A DNA stretch of 64,000 nucleotides from the NCBI GenBank assembly GCA_002189035.1, contig NEEC01000012.1:3100001-3164000 (forward strand), read 5' to 3'. The notes below the pieces were generated by a model. It did not search any database and was not told the origin of the DNA. It saw only the letters and a list, made by a program, of their open reading frames with translations. Within the stretch, counting starts at the first letter, position 1. The number at the start of each line of letters is the position of its first letter. Below are positions 51,978 to 63,644 of this stretch, one piece after another. Source of the stretch: Utricularia gibba (lineage: Eukaryota > Streptophyta > Magnoliopsida > Lamiales > Lentibulariaceae). The position numbers and the translations under genes are program-made.

Positions 51978-52325
51978 TCAAGAGTGTAAGTTTTCTAATC
52001 TCTTGAGTGGATTATTTTTATACATTCCAAACTCTTAAATAGATTTAACTTCAATCAGAGATTTAAATCGTTTGAAATAACCTCACATTTTTTTCTATGC
52101 AACTTGATGATTTAAAGGATATCAGTCTCTCATCTAAGCAGGTAAGTTTACAATACAAAAGATCTCATCTTTTTCCTTCGACATGAACCCGTCTTTTGAC
52201 TAATGTCCTTGGCATTATACATAGCAAGCACATGATGAAGAGAGACGCTGCAGATACATTCAATTCGTAGTCATTCAAAAGAAATTCAACGTAATGATGT
52301 TGATATTTTTGTGACAATTCATTTT
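51978..52325 (+). pseudogene. Kinesin (KIN-10/KIF22-like) 3' exons, copy A
   Basis: Begins inside an exon (TTCAAGAGT followed by GTAAG). Next comes a 24-nt exon at 52118-52141 reading DISLSSKQ with a clean GTAAGT donor, then a last exon at 52229-52270 reading HMMKRDAADTFNS plus stop, after an AG acceptor. These match the tail of KIF22/Kid-type kinesins, where a helix-hairpin-helix region is followed by DIGLSSKQ-type and basic residues. The motor and upstream helix exons are absent from copy A. Confidence 0.6.
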
Positions 52326-52818
52326 CTACATATATATAATACATATATACAATACATATATGTATATATATATATGTATACAATACATTTGTACAATATA
52401 TATATATACACATATATATATACATATATGCAAGTTTTTTTTAAATAGGATTATAGAAATATGAGGACGGTCTAGTATGGATTTTCATATGTGCATACAT
52501 CTCAAAGAATCGTATACACTCATGCCACTTTTAGTGTGCATAGCTCTTGTGTTAAGGTATATGTATTATTTATACTCTTTTCCCCTTTGCCTACTTTATG
52601 TTGTCTCTCAAATTGTATTCATATTTTTTTCAACAACTTCTTGTGCAAGAGTATTTTACATTTCTGAATTCAACAAATAAGTAAGTTAATTAGGAGTATT
52701 CTTTTATTGTAGTTTATATTTTGTCAATTTTTATGTATTCCTTATATAGCAGTTAATGTTTAATATGATTTACAAAAAATTTCCTTGTTGAATTTTTTTG
52801 CTCATGAACTTGTTTCAG

Positions 52819-53307
52819 AAACGAGTTGAAAAAGCTCAAGGTATGTTTATTTTTAAGTTTTGAATTATATAAAACTTATCTTGATTAAAATTCAATGAGG
52901 ATGGTGGTGTAGGGTATTGGAGAGAAGAGAGCCACCTATATAATTGAACGCCGCGAAGATGAATCATTTAAGAGTGTAAGTTTTCTAGTCTCGGATTATT
53001 TTTATATATCACAGACTCTTAAATAGATTTCACTCCAATCAAAGATTGAAATCGCTTAGAATAACCTCACATTTTTTTCTATGCAACTTTATGATTTATA
53101 GGATATCGGTCTCTCATCTAAGCAGATAAGTTTAATACAAGAGAGCCCATATTTTTATTCTGACATGAGCCCATATTTTGACTAATGTCCTTGCAATTAT
53201 ACATATTAAACACGTGATGAAGAGATCCGATATAGTTACATTCAACTCATAGTCATTCAAAAGAAATTCAATATAATGATATTCGTATTTTTTTGACAAT
53301 TCATTTA
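52819..53307 (+). pseudogene. Kinesin (KIN-10/KIF22-like) helix-hairpin-helix exons, copy B
   Basis: Exon 52819-52840 reads NELKKLK. Exon 52913-52975 reads GIGEKRATYIIERREDESFKS, the helix-hairpin-helix DNA-binding motif of KIF22-type kinesins, with proper AG/GT borders. The next exon, 53102-53125, reads DIGLSSKQ but its donor is ATAAGT, and the terminal exon 53211-53252 (HVMKRSDIVTFNS and stop) lacks an AG acceptor. From 52967 to 53307 the sequence parallels copy A at 51978-52325. No motor domain is visible in the window, so this is a fragment of a chromokinesin gene that can no longer be spliced to its end. Confidence 0.65.
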
Positions 53308-53341
53308 CTACTATTCTCCGGTCAAATTTACTGAGTTGCAA

Positions 53342-53391
<50 letters not shown>
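53342..53391. repeat. (TA)n microsatellite
   Basis: About 24 TA units with one interruption; further TA tracts occur at 51600-51780 and 53470-53660. Confidence 0.95.
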
Positions 53392-53398
<7 letters not shown>

Positions 53399-53727
53399 TG
53401 TAAATATTTTTGAAATAGTACTATATTTATATATATAATTAATGTTTAATATAATTTACACAAATTAATTTTAGTATATATATATATATATATAATACAT
53501 ATATACAATATATACATATATACACATATATACATACATATATTAAAATGTTTTTGAAATATTATTATATACATATATATATATATATATACATATATAT
53601 ATTGTATATATACATATATTATTATATACATATATATATTGTATATATATAGATATATATACAATTTTTTTTGTTACAAATGATACATAAAAATTAGTGC
53701 TATTTGGTAAAATGATAAATATATATA

Positions 53728-54990
53728 TGTAACGACCCGAGAAGGGGGCCTAGGAGCCATGGTCGTTACCCCACCCAGAAACGTGGCCTGTCTCCTGGGT
53801 GGCTTTGGTTTGATTCGTTCAACCCACATGAACACGAGATTACCGGGGAATATCTTATTCATAAATACGGCAAAGAGGGTCCAACATAATCCACGAAATC
53901 ACATCATGAACATAAAGGAAAAGCACGAGCACAACAACTGCTTCTATTCCCCAGGCTCTCCGGTCCTCCGAGTTCACTCCGTCAGCCCCTCCGCCTCTCC
54001 GCCAGTCTCCGCACGACCAGAACCTTCACCTACACATAAGTTCGTAAGGGGATCAACATATGCATAGGGTAGACCACACTACCAACCATAAACACATCAG
54101 CTTAAGCATGGCACATATCATCGTAAGCATATCATCAGCACATATATCATAAGAGACCCATTGGTCACAAGGGGCGTGCATCCCGTGATGGCACATCACG
54201 TTACCGTCGGGAGGGACACCAGCCACGGTAATCCGTCCCAACCCCGCTCCCTTTGGAGCTCACGGCGATATCTACCCCCAAACTCACGTTGGGTTGCCGT
54301 CGGAGATACCTCGGCGAAGGGTCCGACCCCGCCCCTTCGGGCTCATCAACTTACGGCCCTTCGGCCCTTATTCGTACTTTCCGGCTCATGCTTCCCCTTA
54401 CCTTCGTGTGGCTCCTTCCCCTTCTGCCAAATCGTGACCTTCTCCTTCCATATCTCGGCATGGTGGCGCTCCTTCTCTGATTTCGAATGCCAAACCCGCC
54501 ACCATGCCAAGCCCTTATATCCTACCTCCTGACTGTTGGGTTTCTGAGCCCTTTCCTCTTCCAACCCTTCACCTTTCGGCCCAGTATATGAAAGGTCGGC
54601 CCTCTTACACTTCTTAGGCCCTTGGGCTCTTCTCCAACACCTCATTGGGCCAATCCACACTAGCCATGTCTCACCTAACACTTGGGCTCGCGACCACTCT
54701 CCGCCCAGCATCCAGCGCGTCACTCACCATCCCTTGGGCACGCATGCTTGCTCGATCGCATAGAGTCCCGTAGCTCAAGTGGGTCTCTCCCACGAGCACC
54801 CTTGGGGATCACCCAAGAGTTCGGTACACCTCTAACAAGAGTTGCACGCCGTGTTCGGATCAGACCGATTCGTTGCGCGCGGACCGCCAGGCAGAGGGGT
54901 TCCTCGTAGCCACTCTATGCACGTTCCCTTAGCTCCTTCACATGCTGTATCACCATCGAAACGCAACATACTTCTACCCGGGTTATGACA
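53728..54990 (-). repeat. 3' LTR of copy 2 (1,263 bp)
   Basis: Has one 27-bp unit (54112-54138), which accounts for its 54- and 27-bp shorter length than the copy 1 LTRs. Carries private changes such as AAATACGGC versus AAATACAGC. The left flank is ATATA. Confidence 0.95.
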
Positions 54991-57900
54991 TTCTCCCCCC
55001 TTAAAAAGGTTTCGTCCCGAAACCTTACCTGCAAACAACTCAGGGTGCTGCAGCCTCATCTGAACTTCTGTCTCCCATGTTGCATCTTCAGGGCCAAGGT
55101 TCGCCCACTGAATCTTCAACCATACAATCGGCCTCCCTCTCAAGGTAGTCACTTTTCTGCCTAAAATACGTAATGGGCGTACCCGATAGGTAAGGTTGTC
55201 AGCAATCCCGAATTCATCACCTCGTATCTCCCGCCCTGGGTCTGGTATCTGCTTCCTTAGTTGCGATACATGAAAAACATCATGCATCCCTGACAACCCC
55301 TTTGGTAAGGCCAACCTATACGCCAACTTGCCAATGCGTTTTGTTATCACATACGGTCCGATGAATCGAGGCCCTATCTTGCCAAACTTTGCGCTCCTTG
55401 TAAGTCCCCGCTGAGGTGACAGGCGCAAATAGACCTTGTCTCCCACCTCAAGGTCCATCGGTCGCCGCTTGATGTCCGCCCAGCTCTTCTGTCTGTCCTG
55501 TGCAACCTTAAGTCTCTCCTTAATCACCCTTACCTTCTGTTCGGCGTCCTGGACCAACTCAGGCCCCAATAGTGCTCGCTCCCCCACTTCGTCCCAGTGT
55601 AGAGGGGTCCTGCACTTCCTCCCATACAAGGCTTCGTATGGGGACATCCCCAAGCTCGATTGGTATCCGTTGTTGTATGCAAACTCCACCAAGTAGATGT
55701 GCTCATCCCAATCACCTTGGAACTCCAAAGCACAAGCCCGCAATAAATCTTCCACTGTTTGGATCGTCCGCTCAGACTGCCCATCCGTCTGGGGGTGCAT
55801 CGCAGTGCTCATGTTAAGCTTGCTGCCCAATGCCTCCTGGACCGCCTGCCACAACTTAGAGGTAAACCTGATATCACGGTCAGAAACAATGCTCATCGGT
55901 ACCCCGTGCAATCTTACTATCTCTACCATGTACTCCTTAGCCAAACGACTGATGCTCCACTTCGAATTAATTGGCAGGAAGTGAGCACTCTTGGTGAGGC
56001 GATCCACCACCACCCAGATCGCATCTCTTCCCATGCGGGTCCGAGGCAACCCTGTCACAAAGTCCATGGTGACCATCTCCACTTCCACTCAGGAATGCTC
56101 AAGGGCTGCAGCAGCCCGCCTGGCTTCTGATGTTCCGCCTTGGTACGCTGGCAGATCTGACACTTGCCCACGAATGTGGCAATACTCCGCTTCATCCCTG
56201 GCCACCAGAAGCTCCTCTTCAAGTCATGATACATCTTGGTGTTCCCGGGGTGCATGGTATATCCTGACTCGTGTGCTTCCCTCAGAATGCACTCCCTTAA
56301 CGTCCCTAGATCAGGCACCCATACTCTCCCATGCACTGTAATCGCCCCATCTGTCCTGATAGCGAAGGGAGCTCGCCCTTCTCGTGCCATGTCTTGTATT
56401 GGGCGTCCACTATCCTCACCCTGCGCCATCTTGATCTCAGCTAATAGGTCAGACGACGCATGGATGATAGTGGCCAGCATCCCTCCTGTTACAACCTCAA
56501 TCCCCATCCGTTCCATCTCTGAGCACAACTCCTGAATCGGAACGCTTCGGCTTAGGCCATCTGCCACAACGTTCGCCTTCCCTGGATGATAATTCACCGT
56601 CAAGTCATAGTCCTTAATCAACTCGAGCCACCTACGTTGTCGTAGATTGAGTTCCCGCTGAGTGAAGATATACTTCAGACTGTGGTGGTCCGTATAGAGC
56701 TCGCACTGCACGCCATAAAGGTAGTGTCGCCATGCCTTCAGAGCAAAGATAACTGCAGCCAACTCTAAGTCATGCACTGGGTAATTCTTCTCGTGATCCT
56801 TCAGTTGTCTGGAGGCATAGGCGATGACCCTATCATCCTGCATCAATACCGCCCCGAGACCCTTGCCGCTAGCATCCGTATAGACCACATACCCCTTCCC
56901 TTCTTGAGGCAGCGTTAGGACAGGGGCTGTGGTGAGCTCGTCCTTCAGTCCTGTGAAGCTCTCTTGGCACTGATCCGTCCACATGAATACCTTCCCTTTT
57001 TGTAATAGCTCCGTCAGTGGCTGGGCTTTCTGAGAGAAAGACTTGATAAACCGTCTGTAGTAGCCAGCAAGCCCCAAGAAACTCCGTACGTCCCCAATGT
57101 TCTTGGGTGTTGGCCACGCCACCACCGCCTCCACCTTCTTTGGGTCCACCTCGACCCCCTTGCCACTGATAACATGTCCAAGGAAGCTAATGTTTGATAG
57201 GTAAAACTCACATTTGCTCGCCTTAGCATATAGTTTCTTCTCGCGAAGCCGCTCCAATACGATCCGCAGATGTTCACCATGGGTGTCTTCGTCTGGGGAG
57301 TACACCAGTATGTCATCGATGAAGACGACCACGAAGCTATCAAGATAAGGTTGGAAGACCCTGTTCATTAAGTCCATAAAGGCTGCAGGGGCGTTGGTGA
57401 GGCCAAAAGGTAGCACCACGAACTCAAAGTGTCCATATCGCGTCCGGAATGCCGTCTTAGGAATGTCGCCTTCTCGTATCTTCAACTGGTGATAGCCTGA
57501 CCGTAAGTCAATCTTGGAGAACACCGTTGCCCCCTTCAATTGGTCAAAGAGATCATCAATCCGTGGTAGTGGGTACCTATTCTTGACTGTCACTTTGTTG
57601 ATCTCTCGATAATCCACACATAGTCTCAAAGTCCCCTCCTTCTTCTTAACGAACAGCACCGGGGCGCCCCATGGAGATGTGCTGGGGCGTATGAATCCTT
57701 TAGCCTGAAGATCTTCTAGTTGTGCCTTAAGTTCCTTCATCTCTGCTGGGGCCATACGGTAGGGTGCCCGCGAGATTGGTGCAGCACCTGGGGTTAACTC
57801 TATCTCGAACTCAATCTCCCTATCTGGCATTTGACCCGGTAACTCCTCTGGAAAGACGTCACTGTACTCCTGGATGAGGGCTCGAGCCCTCTCTGCTGGT

Positions 57901-59291
57901 GCACCTTCAGTGTCTTGTTGGGAGACGTAGGCCAACAAATAGCAGCCTGTTTCGCTCACCTGCCTTACCACTTCGTGTGACCCTCTGTTGGGGTGGTACT
58001 CCCATTTCCGCCCCATACTATCTTCGAGTTCCACCACCCTCTCTGCACAACTAATCCGTGCCTTATGCCTTCGTAACCAATCCAGCCCTAGAATGACATC
58101 CATTTCCCGAATATCCAGCCCTATCAGTGTCGCTGGGGCCTCCATCTCGCCCAACTGGATGGTGACCCCGTGATACCGCTTCTTACCAAACAATATCCCA
58201 CCACCCGGGGTCCTAGCTCTGAATTTTGTTCGCAGTTCCTCCCCAACCAAGCCCAACCGTTCCACACATTTCTCCGATACAAACGAATGCGTAGCTCCAC
58301 AATCGAATAAGGCGATAACTTCAGTATTAAAGAGTTTGATCGTACCTATGATGGCCTTGTCGTCGCGCTCCGCCTCAGTGCGGTCAAGGTAGTAGACACG
58401 CCCAGTGTTGCGGTTGCCCTGTTGCACGCCTTGTCCCTGTTGTGCTCCTGGCCCCGTCATCCGTGTGGGGCAGTTTCTTGCGAGATGTCCACTCTGCCCA
58501 CACGCATAGCATACTCCTGCCCGACACTCCCCTGCATGTCTTCTTCCACACTTTGCACAAATCGGATTGGATTGCCATCCACCTTCCCTTCTTATTTGCT
58601 GCACCACTTCGACCTTCCTTTCACCAGTACTCATACGCTTGTTCCGACCCTCATCCAATGCTGTCAACTCAGTTTCCACGAGCAAGGCCGACCTTAGTAG
58701 TTCCCCCATCGTCTCTGCTGCCACTGAGATGAGTCTCTCACGAAGTCTGGGCAAGAGAGCCTGTCGGAACTTCAGCACCATCAATTGCTCGCCCCCTGCT
58801 AACCCGGGCACCACCCGTGCCAGACGCTGATAGCGAGTGTGGAAGTCGTACACCGTCTCGCCAACACGCTGCCGAATAGCTTCAAACTCCGCCACCTTCT
58901 GGGTGATCACCACTGCGGGGTAGTAGCGATCAAGGAACTTCTTGCGGAAATCCTCCCAGTATACCGACCCATCAGACGTCCCAAGGCTCCTCCACCATCT
59001 CGCAGCATCGCCTACTAAGAAATCAGCAGCGATCCGCCCCTGTAGTTCTCTTGGGGTGTTGTGGATCCTCATATTTTGTTCTAGTTCCATGATCCACGAG
59101 TCTGCCTCATCAGGAGTCCCCCCGCTGAATGTAACCATGCGTCCCTTCTTAAGGCGCAGATAGTGGTTTCTCTCCTCCTCCTCGTAGGTCCTTCCCTGAT
59201 CTGTGTTGGGTGTACGTGCACCCACTGCAGCCACAATAGCTGCTGCCAGCTGCTCCATCCCACTAGGTGGAGTCTCCACGTTCCCTGCCAC
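54832..59291 (-). pseudogene. gag-pol polyprotein of copy 2, one frameshift in integrase
   Basis: A single frame covers gag through integrase zinc finger: start [15 protein letters not shown] at 59291, gag domain, CCHC knuckle, protease, RT, RNase H. It breaks near 56079-56080, where copy 2 has CC and copy 1 has CCC, just before the first catalytic Asp of integrase. The remaining integrase core, GPY motif and chromodomain-like end continue in the shifted frame to 54832. Gag and pol are therefore one uninterrupted frame in this family, with no programmed frameshift between them. Coding differences from copy 1 include APYRMAPAE versus APYCMAPAE. Confidence 0.93.
54991..55002 (-). promoter_or_regulatory. 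Polypurine tract, copy 2
   Basis: Minus-strand AAGGGGGGAGAA adjoining the 3' LTR, identical to copy 1. Confidence 0.9.
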
Positions 59292-59442
59292 TGAATGCTG
59301 CTCTTCGTTGTTCAGTGATGGTGTTCGGTTCTCATTACTTGCACCATCCCCAGATGCCTATCACATAACTCAACTTGTTAGCATCATCGTACTTACCTGG
59401 GTGTCCCGGTCGTGTGGCGGAGGCTGAAGGAGTGACAGAGTG

Positions 59443-59460
59443 AACCTGGCTCTGATACCA
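59443..59460 (-). promoter_or_regulatory. Primer binding site (tRNA-iMet type), copy 2
   Basis: Minus-strand TGGTATCAGAGCCAGGTT, 3 nt from the LTR, identical to copy 1. Confidence 0.92.
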
Positions 59461-59463
59461 AAA

Positions 59464-60228
59464 TGTAACGACCCGAGAAGGGGGCCTAGGAGCCATGGTC
59501 GTTACCCCACCCAGAAACGTGGCCTGTCTCCTGGATGGCTTTGGTTTGATTCGTTCAACCCACATGAACACGAGATTACCGGGGAATATCTTATTCATAA
59601 ATACAGCAAAGAGGGTCCAACATAATCCACGAAATCACATCATGAACATAAAGGAAAAGCACGAGCACAACAACTGCTTCTATTCCCCAGGCTCTCCGGT
59701 CCTCCGAGTTCACTCCGTCAGCCCCTCCGCCTCTCCGCCAGTCTCCGCACGACCAGAACCTTCACCTACACATAAGTTCGTAAGGGGATCAACATATGCA
59801 TAGGGTAGACCACACTACCAACCATAAACACATCAGCTTAAGCATGGCACATATCATCGTAAGCATATCATCAGCACATATCGTCGTAAGAGCATAAACA
59901 CATATATCATAAGAGACCCATTGGTCACAAGGGGCGTGCATCCCGTGATGGCACATCACGTTACCGTCGGGAGGGACACCAGCCACGGTAATCCGTCCCA
60001 ACCCCGCTCCCTTTGGAGCTCACGGCGATATCTACCCCCAAACTCACGTTGGGTTGCCGTCGGAGATACCTCGGCGAAGGGTCCGACCCCGCCCCTTCGG
60101 GCTCATCAACTTACGGCCCTTTGGCCCTTATTCGTACTTTCCGGCTCATGCTTCCCCTTACCTTCGTGTGGCTCCTTCCCCTTCTGCCAAATCGTGACCT
60201 TCTCCTTCCATATCTCGGCATGGTGGCG
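59464..60228 (-). repeat. Truncated 5' LTR of copy 2 (765 bp)
   Basis: Contains the R/U5-proximal part only. One 27-bp unit (59848-59874) is followed by a degenerate variant (CACATATCGTCGTAAGAGC). Private changes include CTGGATGGC for CTGGGTGGC and CCTTTGGCC for CCTTCGGCC. The missing part should include the LTR outer end and most of U3. Confidence 0.93.
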
Positions 60229-60593
60229 ATATATATATATTTATATTTATATATTTATATATTTATATATTTGTTTTAATGTTTTTGAATAAATGTTTGT
60301 TTTTATTTTATTAAAGATGATATACAAAAATTAGGATTATTTGATAAAAATATAAACAAAATAAAACTAATATGAAAAGTTTTTTGAAATATAGCTATTT
60401 ATTCAATTACTTATTTGGAGAGGGACTACTTGGTTATATTACCTTTATTTATTGCTCGAGTTCTGATGTTGGAGTCTTGAATTAATTTATAAATTAATTT
60501 ATAAGTGTTGTTCATGAATTCTTCTAGCACAGTTAATTATTTAGCAAGGATAAGTTATTATTAAATTAAGTGATTTAATCATATGGAAGGAAA
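60229..60593. other. AT-rich 3' flank of the acyltransferase gene
   Basis: TA/TTTA tract, then a partial copy of the ~105-bp AT unit (60310-60400), then the presumed 3' UTR of the acyltransferase. No coding signal. Confidence 0.5.
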
Positions 60594-62016
60594 TCAGGAT
60601 GAATTTCCAGTCAAGAAATCCTTGTCTTCCTCCAGCTTCTCCATTGCTAAAGCTTCCAAAGATATCTCCACGTCGATGCTTGTTCCGCCGCTCTTTCCGG
60701 GATACAGATACACCATTCCGTCGAAACGGTTGTTCATGCCGCTGCGAACAGACTCCGGCCGTCCCCATCCGAAATCAATGTCATACACCTTGAACCGTGG
60801 CGAGCTCCCGACGGCGACGCAGTTGACGCCGGCGTCCTTGAACTGGAAGATGATGGGGTTGCTCTCCCATTCCACGTTCCGCTTCTCGATCGCCGCCGCA
60901 TCGTGGGCTTCAATCGCGGATCTTATCAGCCCCGCGCCGAACTCCGGTGGGTTCCCGAGAACCAGACCGGTGGCTGTGACGGTAAAAATTGCCTGAATCA
61001 GGTTGCCGAAGTAACTATCCGGCATCGGAGGGGAGACCCTTTTGCGGCAGTCGGCGAAGACCGTGAAGACGGTGTAATCTTCAGGGGCGAGGCCGCGTGC
61101 GCGGCTGACGGCTTTCCAGATATGTGCGGATAACGATTGGAAAGTGGAAAACGGCTGCTTGTTCTCGCCGGAGTTGGCGTTTGATTTGATTTTGTCGATC
61201 GCAGCGGCGGAGAATTTAAAGACCTTTTCGCGGAGTTTGACGGCAGCCGTGTTGGCGTTGGCGTGCTCTGGGGCGTCGGACGGCTTGGAGAGGTTGAGGC
61301 TCAATCGAGTGTCCCGCACCTTGGTGCGTTCCAGGAAAGGTGCGGTGGAGATCGACTCAGACCCTCTACAAATTTCAGCCCATGAGCTCATAAAGTGCCA
61401 CGTGGACGTCCCATCCAGGATCGCGTGGTTGAACGCGCACCCGATCGCCACTCCGTCCTTGAGCTTCGTCACCTATTTTAAATTAATATAAATGATTTAT
61501 TATCCAAAAATAATTTTATTTGATTTATTTATTCGAGATGGATACCTGAAGCGCGAGGAGGGGGCGATGCATCCCCTCGACATTGAGGACTCCGTTGTAC
61601 GGAATCAAGTCCTTAAACTTGGAAGTCCCCTCCTCGACGGTGAGGTCATCGACGTCCATCTCCGGCGCGGCGGCGGAGATAAGCTCCACCCCATCCATCT
61701 CATCGTCGTACACCACCTTAAAGAACCCCTCCTGCTCATCCTTCTCCAGCCTCCCCGCCAGCTGATGGAACTCCCCCAGCACACCCTCCAGCCCATCCTT
61801 GAGACCCGCCACAACCCCATCGAAATCCCCGCCGCCGCCGCCGCTCCTGTAAACCAGAAGCTTCTGGTTGTAGAAGAAGCCCAAGTAGGGGAGATCGAAT
61901 GTCACCAGCTGACACTCCCTCCTCCCAACTGCCTTCCTCGGCTTCACGTTCGTCTTCCCCAGGACTGTCACCGCTTCAACTGCTCCGCCGTTGGTCTCCA
62001 GGTCTCCTCCGGCCAT
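60594..62016 (-). CDS. DCR: BAHD acyltransferase, DCR/PEL3-like
   Basis: Two exons, 62016-61546 and 61472-60594, phase 0, 449 aa. BAHD enzymes move acyl groups from acyl-CoA to hydroxyls or amines in the cytosol. The catalytic HxxxD is H173-AIL-D177 in CAFNHAILDGTSTWHFMSSW, and the structural DFGWG is in VYDIDFGWGRPE near residue 390. The blocks VTFDLPYLGFFYNQKLL, DLTVEEGTSKFKDLIPYNG and EGMHRPLLALQ point to the DCR (DEFECTIVE IN CUTICULAR RIDGES) subgroup, needed for cutin polymer assembly in the epidermis. An upstream ATG at 62133 is disfavoured because a TATA element at 62085-62090 lies between the two ATGs. Confidence 0.92.
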
Positions 62017-62084
62017 CGCAATACAAGTAACTGCTGGTGTGCGAGAGTTCCGGTTGGATGGGTTGTGAGAAGCGGAGGTGATTG

Positions 62085-62090
62085 TTATAT
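62085..62090 (-). promoter_or_regulatory. TATA element of the DCR-like gene
   Basis: Minus-strand GCATATAACAAT; about 70 bp before the ATG at 62016, which supports that start over 62133. Confidence 0.5.
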
Positions 62091-62133
62091 GCAGTGAATT
62101 TGGAGGGCAGTTGTGGCCGTTAATGGCCTCCAC

Positions 62134-63644
62134 CCGCCTTTACCAGCGCCGCAGTCCACAGCATTCATTGCCTTCGTTGTCGGTGCTTGACCGATCCCCA
62201 TGACACCTCCGATATAACTTTTAAAAAAATAATTGATTTTTTAAATTTTTTATACTATAAATGGTTGATATTTAATAATAAAAATTAATTTTAAATCAAT
62301 TATAAAAGTACCTAAATTATTCCAAACAAAATCCTTAGTCTACTCTCATACAAGCACAAATCCACAGGTTTTGATAGAAACCCTATGATTGTGTTTTGTA
62401 GATAATATTAGATGAGAAATGTTAATAGATATAATTTACGAAGAATTAAAATTTGATATCTTTCAACTTTGGAATATTTGAATCCTCCAAATAATAAGTA
62501 CATACTCGTGTTTTCGTATAAATAAAACGTTTATCATCTTTCATCAACCAAATCATATATCCCTATCTCATCTAATATAATTATTTGAATAGAATAACCA
62601 AACACATGCTACGGTGCTTAGTGTGAATCATCATCATCATTAAATCTATAATTTGCATCTAATTAAATTAAAAAATACACTTACTTAGGGATGTTAGAAT
62701 ATAAATTTAATCATAAATGAAAAATGTGGTGCACATGTGGGGAAACGTGTTCCTTAATGGCAAAGCATCCAATAGTTGGTAAGAAAAATAATGCCGTCAT
62801 GATTAAGTCAAGCTTGTTGCGTTGAGGGGACATCGGGAGTGGCACCAATAATGCATGCACTACTAAATGATGTCTCCATTATTATTGCCCCATTAAAAAA
62901 ATAAATAAATAAGAAAGGAATTCGAAATCATGATGTGGTTCCTAAACATAATTCGATGTCACCTCGCTATCAGGGATGTATTAAAAAAGTAATCGTCCTT
63001 TTTTTAATATATGATAACAGTAATCATCTTTTTATAAAAAATTGATGTTATTACGTGAGAAAGAAAGACACTATGGTTAATTTTATACATGACTAGTTCT
63101 TGCAACTTCACTAAACATGGCAACATGCATGTTGATTAATAGAGTTTTTAAACATGAATTTTTAATTTGATCGTTATTAAAATTATAAAAAAAATAGCAC
63201 TCTTCAATAAAGCGTTATTTAAATGAATATTACTTAACAAAATATATAATATATTATTAAAATATTCTAATTGAAAATTTTAAAAACAATTTTTTAAATG
63301 ATTCGAGTTGAGTCGGGTGAGTGTTTTCATGGGCCTGAAGCCCGAGGATCCAGTGGGAGGGCCCAGCTCATATATTGATTTTAGGGAAAAGAAATTAATT
63401 AATGCGTGTCTCGGGCAGGGTAGATTCCCTTTGCTTAGACCGGATAAACCCTGTCCGGTTTTCACGTATACTCCTCCACGTGCGCTGACTGGAGAGTAAA
63501 CAGTAAACACACGTGACCTGACACCTCACGCCGAATTTAAAAAAGGAAAAATAACAAAAGCAGCAGTTATTCAAAAAAAGAGGAAAGGGGCAACATAGAA
63601 AACGGAATCCAATTCCTGGACGCGGACACGGCACGGCAACACTT
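62134..63644. other. AT-rich intergenic region
   Basis: About 1.5 kb of AT-rich DNA upstream of the DCR-like gene and downstream of the SRC2-like gene. No recognisable feature. Confidence 0.45.

Larger units (their letters stand above)
53728..60228 (-). mobile_element. Ty3/gypsy chromovirus LTR retrotransposon, copy 2 (5' LTR truncated)
   Basis: Same family as 11027-18106. The internal region (54991-59463) is 4,473 bp, equal to that of copy 1, with only a handful of substitutions by eye. The 3' LTR is complete. The 5' LTR ends abruptly after CATGGTGGCG at 60228 and continues as ATATATATATTTATATTT, so about 500 bp including the outer terminus are missing and no target duplication can be scored. 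It lies in the AT-repeat region between the kinesin relics and the DCR-like gene. Confidence 0.95.

Noticed and set aside
62017-62133. N-terminal extension of the DCR-like frame to 62133
   Set aside because: Crosses a likely TATA element and exceeds the usual BAHD N-terminus; the ATG at 62016 gives the normal length.
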